This document shows, in pieces, positions 59,316-64,000 of a stretch of 64,000 bases of DNA. The first letter of the stretch is position 1, and each line of letters starts with the position of its first letter. A program made the translations under genes and the position numbers. Origin of the DNA: Uloborus plumipes (Eukaryota > Arthropoda > Arachnida > Araneae > Uloboridae); the NCBI GenBank assembly GCA_038373865.1, contig JAXGGA010004482.1, positions 23,890-87,889 of the forward strand, written 5' to 3'. The notes beneath the pieces were generated by a model. That model searched no databases. It had not been told where the DNA came from and worked only from the letters and a program-made list of their open reading frames with translations.

Positions 59316-60925
59316 TAATTTAATAAATTGTACGTGTGTGATTCTTAAATTCATAGAACTCACTTTATTTCTCCTTTACAAATATGGCTATTTCTTCTTT
59401 TGCTTCTAATTTTGTCTTGTTATTTAGAATTTTTCCAGTTTTTTAAATTTGGCGTGAAGTTTTAAAGTTACAGTAAAATCTTTGTTGAACAATCTTGCTT
59501 AATGATGGCTCATTGTGGTTCTTGACAATATGAGTGCAGGAGCAATTGCTTTACCTTCTATTACTAGTAGAAACGCAGAAATGAACAACCAATGTTTTAC
59601 TGAAATAAATGCATATTTTGCAGGAAATTTCTTTAATACTGTGCGCTCTTCAGAAATTTTTTAATGATTTTTTAAAATTTTTAAGGTTCAGTTGATATTT
59701 TAAACTGTAATTGCATGTCCTGTTTTAGATTTCAATTTTTCTGTATCCTGTAAATATTTCAAACATTTTTTAAGTTGGAAGTTATTTTATTTGTACTACT
59801 TTGGATTTACCTATTTTTAAAAATTATGTTAGAGTTACTATAATATTTGAATAACTTGATTCAACACTATCTTTGATACCTCCCACTCTGCAGCGAAATG
59901 AACCACTAATGCATTGAAAAGGAATTTTTCATTAGTTGAACATGTAATTTAGCAGATGTATATAAGGATTTGGTTGAAATAAATGGAGATTTTCATAGCC
60001 CAGTATTCAACAGTCTAAAAATATAGTACATAGGATTTTTTTCATTTCAGTGTTGGACATGTCATTGGATATTTTTAGTACTTGCACAAAAAAAAAAAAA
60101 AAAAACTTTTCGAGCATATAAAATGATATCTTCAGTTTCATACTTCAACATTATTTTGTTTTTACATTGTATTGTTATTTTGTTTCAGTCTTAAGTTTCT
60201 GATTTTCCAAATTTTACTTTTCACTTATTCTCTGTTGTCAGCATTTTTAAGAGAACATTTACGCTTTGTATTTACAAAGAGAAAAAATGGGAGAATGCTG
60301 ATGATATTGCAACAAGCTGAGTCTAGCATTGATAACAAGTATAAAGAAAATATGATATAACATGAAATATGTTCATTAAATACAACCTCATTCTCTTCAC
60401 TTCATAATTTCAAGCTCTGTTAATTTTTTGAAAATGTGTCCTGAAATTTTTATTTTGCTACTTCTGGCCTTATAATGCAATCTCATACCTCAAAATTCAT
60501 GTTCAGAATCATAAAGAAGTCTTTCAAAAACGTATTATAAGCTATTTGGTTAAAAACAAAAAAAGGGGATAGTTATTTTCTGTTTTTTCATTTTTTTAAC
60601 AAATTGCTTTTGATCACCTTTTAGTTACTTTTTTGTCACCTTCGCTTTAAAATTTGTCACTTTTTTTAAAGACCATAAGCACTCCTCTCCTCGCCCTGTA
60701 TTGGGAATTTTTACGATATCGTTGCACGATATCTGCTACTAGGGTATAGTTTAGAGCTAAAGTTTATACAGAAGGTTAATTAATGAATAATTGCATGAAC
60801 TTTTAACGTGTAAACTTTTTTTTTAATGATAAATAGTTGAGTTGTAGAAACCTGAAAAAACTTCATCACCAAATTAAATACATTTCTAAACACGTAGCGT
60901 TGAAATGGTTTTCGGGCCGAAAAGC
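59316..60925. other. 3' flank, no gene seen
   Basis: This is A+T-rich non-coding sequence with an A run at about 60089. Short open frames lack any recognisable domain. Confidence 0.5.
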
Positions 60926-61222
60926 CAGGAGCGCCCCGATGGAAGGTCACGGGAGGTCACTGTGACCTCCCAATAATTTCAGTATTCAGCATCTTTTGCG
61001 TATGAAATCGACAATTTGAAGACAATATTGCAACATTGAGATCATTTGTTCTTTATAGTTTTTAGAATTGTTTTTTAAGAATACCTGATGTTTTTTCTTG
61101 CTAAATGCTATGCATGTACGACATGTGTGCATGCTTGTATTTATTATTCGGTAAAATTGGAACTTCATTTGGCAAATCGATAACTTTCATCCTCCCGAAA
61201 ATTTTTGTTCGGGGCGCCCCTG
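60926..61222. mobile_element. hAT-type MITE (297 bp), degenerate TSD
   Basis: The ends CAGGAGCGCCCCGA and the inverted CAGGGGCGCCCCGA match. The flanks CGAAAAGC (60918-60925) and TGAATAGC (61223-61230) agree at six of eight bases, consistent with an old duplication. The left end contains the palindrome GGGAGGTCACTGTGACCTCCC. Confidence 0.6.
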
Positions 61223-61995
61223 TGAATAGCCTATTCCGTCAGAGACGGCTTATATTTGTGTTTTCAGCAGGTTAATTTTGGAAAAGTTTCAAATGACTCA
61301 CGAACCACATTTCTCTTCAAAACCTCTTCAAAGATAATTTACAATTGCGTGTTTAGGGCTTCAATTTCGATTTTATTTTGATGAAGAGTCCTAAACCCTG
61401 TTCCTTTTCGTAACGTCATCAGAGACAACCAACAATTGCATTTTTAGGCCTTCAATATCACACTCTGAGGCAGAGTGCGTGCCCCCCTCTCCCTGCGTAT
61501 TTAGAATTCCAATTTCGAGAGTCGGATTTTGGCATCAGTTACAAAGATCTTTTACATTTGCACATTGTAAGGCCTCAATTTGGAACTTTTTCTTTAGGAA
61601 TGCCTCCAAATTCCCTTCAACATTGTTAAAGATTGTACAAAATATTGTTTTTTGAACTTTTCAATTTCAAAAACTTTTTAGGGAAAAATCCTTGTACTCC
61701 ATATCCCCGGATCATCTAAGATTGTGTTTTAAGAGTTTCAGTTTCGGAAAACAACCAAGGGCTTCAAGGGGGAGGGGGGTCATCACCCCCCCCCCCTTAA
61801 GCGACAGAATATAGCCTAAAATTGCATTTTTTGATTCTAATATTTCAAAAAAAAAAAAAAAAGCCAAACACCCTCATTTTTGCTCAAAAACTGCCCTTTT
61901 CGAAAATGACCCCCTTCTTAACACCACAAGCTGGATTCGCCCTTGCATTTTAGAAAAAAATACATTGGGGAACACCTCAGCTCTGCTTGAATATC
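61223..61995. other. Repeat-derived flank, no gene
   Basis: This is non-coding sequence with repeated TTCAATTTC/TTTCGATTTT-like phrases and C/G homopolymers (61785). No paired ends were resolved. Confidence 0.4.
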
Positions 61996-62166
61996 CAGGC
62001 CCATCATTTTGGGGGCAGGGGGGTCCATTGCCCCCCCCCCCCAACCTTGAGAAATCAAAGCATTTTAAAACATATGGGCGTGCTTTTTGTTGTTTTCTGG
62101 CGAAATTGTTGTGTGTTTTTACCCTTTGCCCCCCCCCCCTTGGAAAAACTTGAAATGACGTCCCTG
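61996..62166. mobile_element. hAT-type MITE (171 bp), TSD TGAATATC
   Basis: The ends CAGGCCCATCATTT and the inverted CAGGGACGTCATTT are flanked by the exact 8-bp duplication TGAATATC (61988-61995 and 62167-62174). The interior has two C homopolymers. Confidence 0.8.
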
Positions 62167-62174
62167 TGAATATC

Positions 62175-63260
62175 CCTTTCTCTCTAATTCGATAACTTCA
62201 CGACTCGGTTCATATTTCTAATTCTCTTTCCTTTTTTAAAAAATTCGATCCACCGATATGTGATCTTTATTTTAGCAGTGCAGCTAAACTGGTAGCAGGT
62301 CCACTTTTTGTTTCCCAACAAAAATCTGTACAACAATGATATTTTTTTTAATTTGAGGATTATCAAACTCTCATTACACCATCAACTTTATTTAACCTCA
62401 CGACAGCCTTGCTCTTCGTTATGTGTTATATTGTAACGAAATAGATTTTCCTATCGGTTACCCTTTTTTGGGAACCAAATAATGAGAAATTATTCTCAGA
62501 AACTGGAAAACGAACAGAAGTTTTTTATATATCTGTTACCTTTCCTTCAGGCGTACATAAGAGTTTATTCATGGCGGGGGGGGGGGGGGAGATAATCACA
62601 TGGATAAATTTACTAATTGGTGTTTCAAAACATTAAAAGTTTTTATTGAGAGTAAGAACTTTTCAATTTATTTCGGAGGGGTGAGAGGTGGTCTACATTC
62701 ACTCTTTGAAATAAGTTCTTGCCAACTGCAGATCCAGCTTCTGGTTTTTGGGGGAGGTCATTGTCAGATGTGAGGCTGTTAAAAGTGCAATTTTAGGACT
62801 TAAAAGGAGAGCAGGGAGTATTTATCAACAAATCACCTAAAATGCAGATTTAGGCCATTTTTGATCGCTTTAGGTCATCTCCTATTACCCCCTCCCCCCT
62901 CCGAATCCGCGCTTATCCCTTTGCCCCTTCGGATTTTCAAAGTGCCCCCCCCCCCGAAGCTAATTGCAAAATGGCATAAAAAAACACTGCATAAATATCT
63001 TTAAATGGCATTTCACTTCAGTGTTAATAAATATGAAATATTTGACTCAAGTCATCGTCGGTCAGGTGCTGCGTCCCAGAAAAGCAAAACTTCTTGTCGT
63101 CGCAAAATTGACGTGTCAAGAAGGCAACCTTGCATCTATTTTGCCGCAAGATTGTTATGTTACTGATTTTCGATTGTCAGAGTCTTTCCAAAAGATTGTC
63201 TGACAAGAAGCATGCAACCTAATATCAAGAAAATAACAAAGATAGGTTGTTTTTGTAACT
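62175..63260. other. 3' flank, no gene seen
   Basis: This is non-coding sequence with G and C homopolymers (62576, 62945). No element boundary can be supported. Confidence 0.45.
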
Positions 63261-63332
63261 TTGCATAAAGATTGCCATGACAAGAAAACGTCAAGATCTT
63301 GACATTTTCTTGTCATGACAATCTTTATGCAA
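63261..63332. repeat. 72-bp near-perfect palindrome
   Basis: Centred on AAGA|TCTT at 63296/63297, the arms TTGCATAAAGATTG.CATGACAAGAAAA match with only two differences. Partial copies flank it (about 63190-63215 and 63350-63400, GACAAGAAAATGGCAAGATC). The sequence out to about 63850 keeps GCATAAAGG-like and TGCATAC-like phrases, suggesting an older repeat array. No coding assignment. Confidence 0.75.
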
Positions 63333-64000
63333 GATGAGATTGCTTTTGTAATCTTGCTTAAAGATCGTCGTGACAAGAAAATGGCAAGATCTTGAAATTT
63401 CCAACAATGTATTGATATTTGAGCAACTCTTCCCATATGTGTAGCATGTGATTGCGAGTGCGCAGTTGTTTTTTAGCCCTCCCAGCAAGCAAAATATCTT
63501 GCCTCAGGATTGCATAAAGGTTAACGCGTCGGCAAATATCACCTTGCCTAAATGCTGCCTGAATAATGTTATGTTACTCTCTAAGAGCTGTCAGCGACTT
63601 GCCCCAATGTTGACTTTCAAGTTGTATGCAGCCTTATGTCAGTCGAATGTCAGGGTGGGCTCTGCCTTTGAAGCATCAAATTGCTGCCATAGCAGTGTGA
63701 AATCAATCTGCATGCAAGAAGTGGTTGCTATTGTAATCCTGCATACACATTATCTTGACATTACAATGGCAGGATACACTGATATGACAGTGTAAAATTA
63801 GTCTGTATGCAGCTTTTGTCACCCTGCACACGTATTGTTATGCAGTGCAAAATCAGTACGTTTGCAGGGTTTTTTTTTTTATTATTATTATTGTTTCTTT
63901 GTTATTTTCGCTTCAAATTCAGGAAGTAAATTCCATTCTTTAACTATTCCTTTTATTCTTCAAGATGAATTATTATTTTTTTTAGCTTAAGAACGTTTTC
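63333..64000. other. Degenerate repeat-like tail, no gene
   Basis: Phrases such as TGCATAAAGGTT, TGCATACACATTATCTTGACAT and ATGCAGTGCAAAATCAGT recur loosely, and the first copy resembles the palindrome arm. A 115-codon open frame (63448-63795) lies within this tail; I see no domain in it. Confidence 0.4.

Noticed and set aside
63448..63795. 115-codon open frame on the + strand
   Set aside because: It lies in degenerate repeat-like sequence, uses a non-ATG or weak start context, and has no recognisable motif.

Overview
The window is one animal gene stretched across most of 64 kb by transposable elements. On the + strand, six exons between 3286 and 57082 encode a 404-residue orthologue of PRRC1 (proline-rich coiled-coil protein 1). 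All splice sites are GT/AG, all phases agree, and two poly(A) signals follow the stop. Strong A+T richness, long transposon-filled introns, many hAT elements, and Tc1, copia and Ty3/gypsy elements suggest an arthropod. A chelicerate such as a spider is my best guess, but that is inference from style, not a marker.

Layout. 1-3285: upstream flank with a decayed unidentified coding remnant. 3368-7799 (intron 1): an inverted-repeat element of about 1.8 kb, a hAT MITE, and two nested TA-flanked MITEs. 8095-33719 (intron 2, 25.6 kb): a 2.6 kb palindromic element, then a 19.9 kb block bounded by hAT-type termini and an 8-bp duplication. That block holds a copia retrotransposon with two LTRs identical by eye (itself split by a DNA transposon), a small palindrome, and a Tc1 element. 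The Tc1 element contains three successively nested hAT-type elements and a 151-bp tandem array. 33931-35904 (intron 3): a non-LTR retrotransposon fragment. 35960-36865 (intron 4): a piggyBac-like MITE. 37137-56781 (intron 5, 19.6 kb): a hAT MITE, a second large palindrome carrying two diverged copies of one ORF head, a TA MITE, a minus-strand Ty3/gypsy element, another hAT MITE and a minisatellite. The gypsy element carries a MITE in its leader and, in its 5' LTR, a 2.5 kb transposon that contains a tRNA-derived SINE. 57083-64000: 3' flank with a Helitron-like element, two hAT MITEs and a palindrome.

Most element boundaries were fixed by finding terminal inverted repeats together with target-site duplications, so the order of insertion can be read directly. 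The most unusual items are three giant palindromes sharing TAGGGTG termini and 8-bp duplications, one of which preserves the same ORF start in both arms; the depth of nesting; and a TTTAAAC slippery heptamer directly before the gag stop of the gypsy element, in the phase needed for -1 frameshifting into pol.

Limits: all alignments were made by eye. Superfamily names rest on termini and duplication length unless a transposase is described. PRRC1 is the only host gene I can support.
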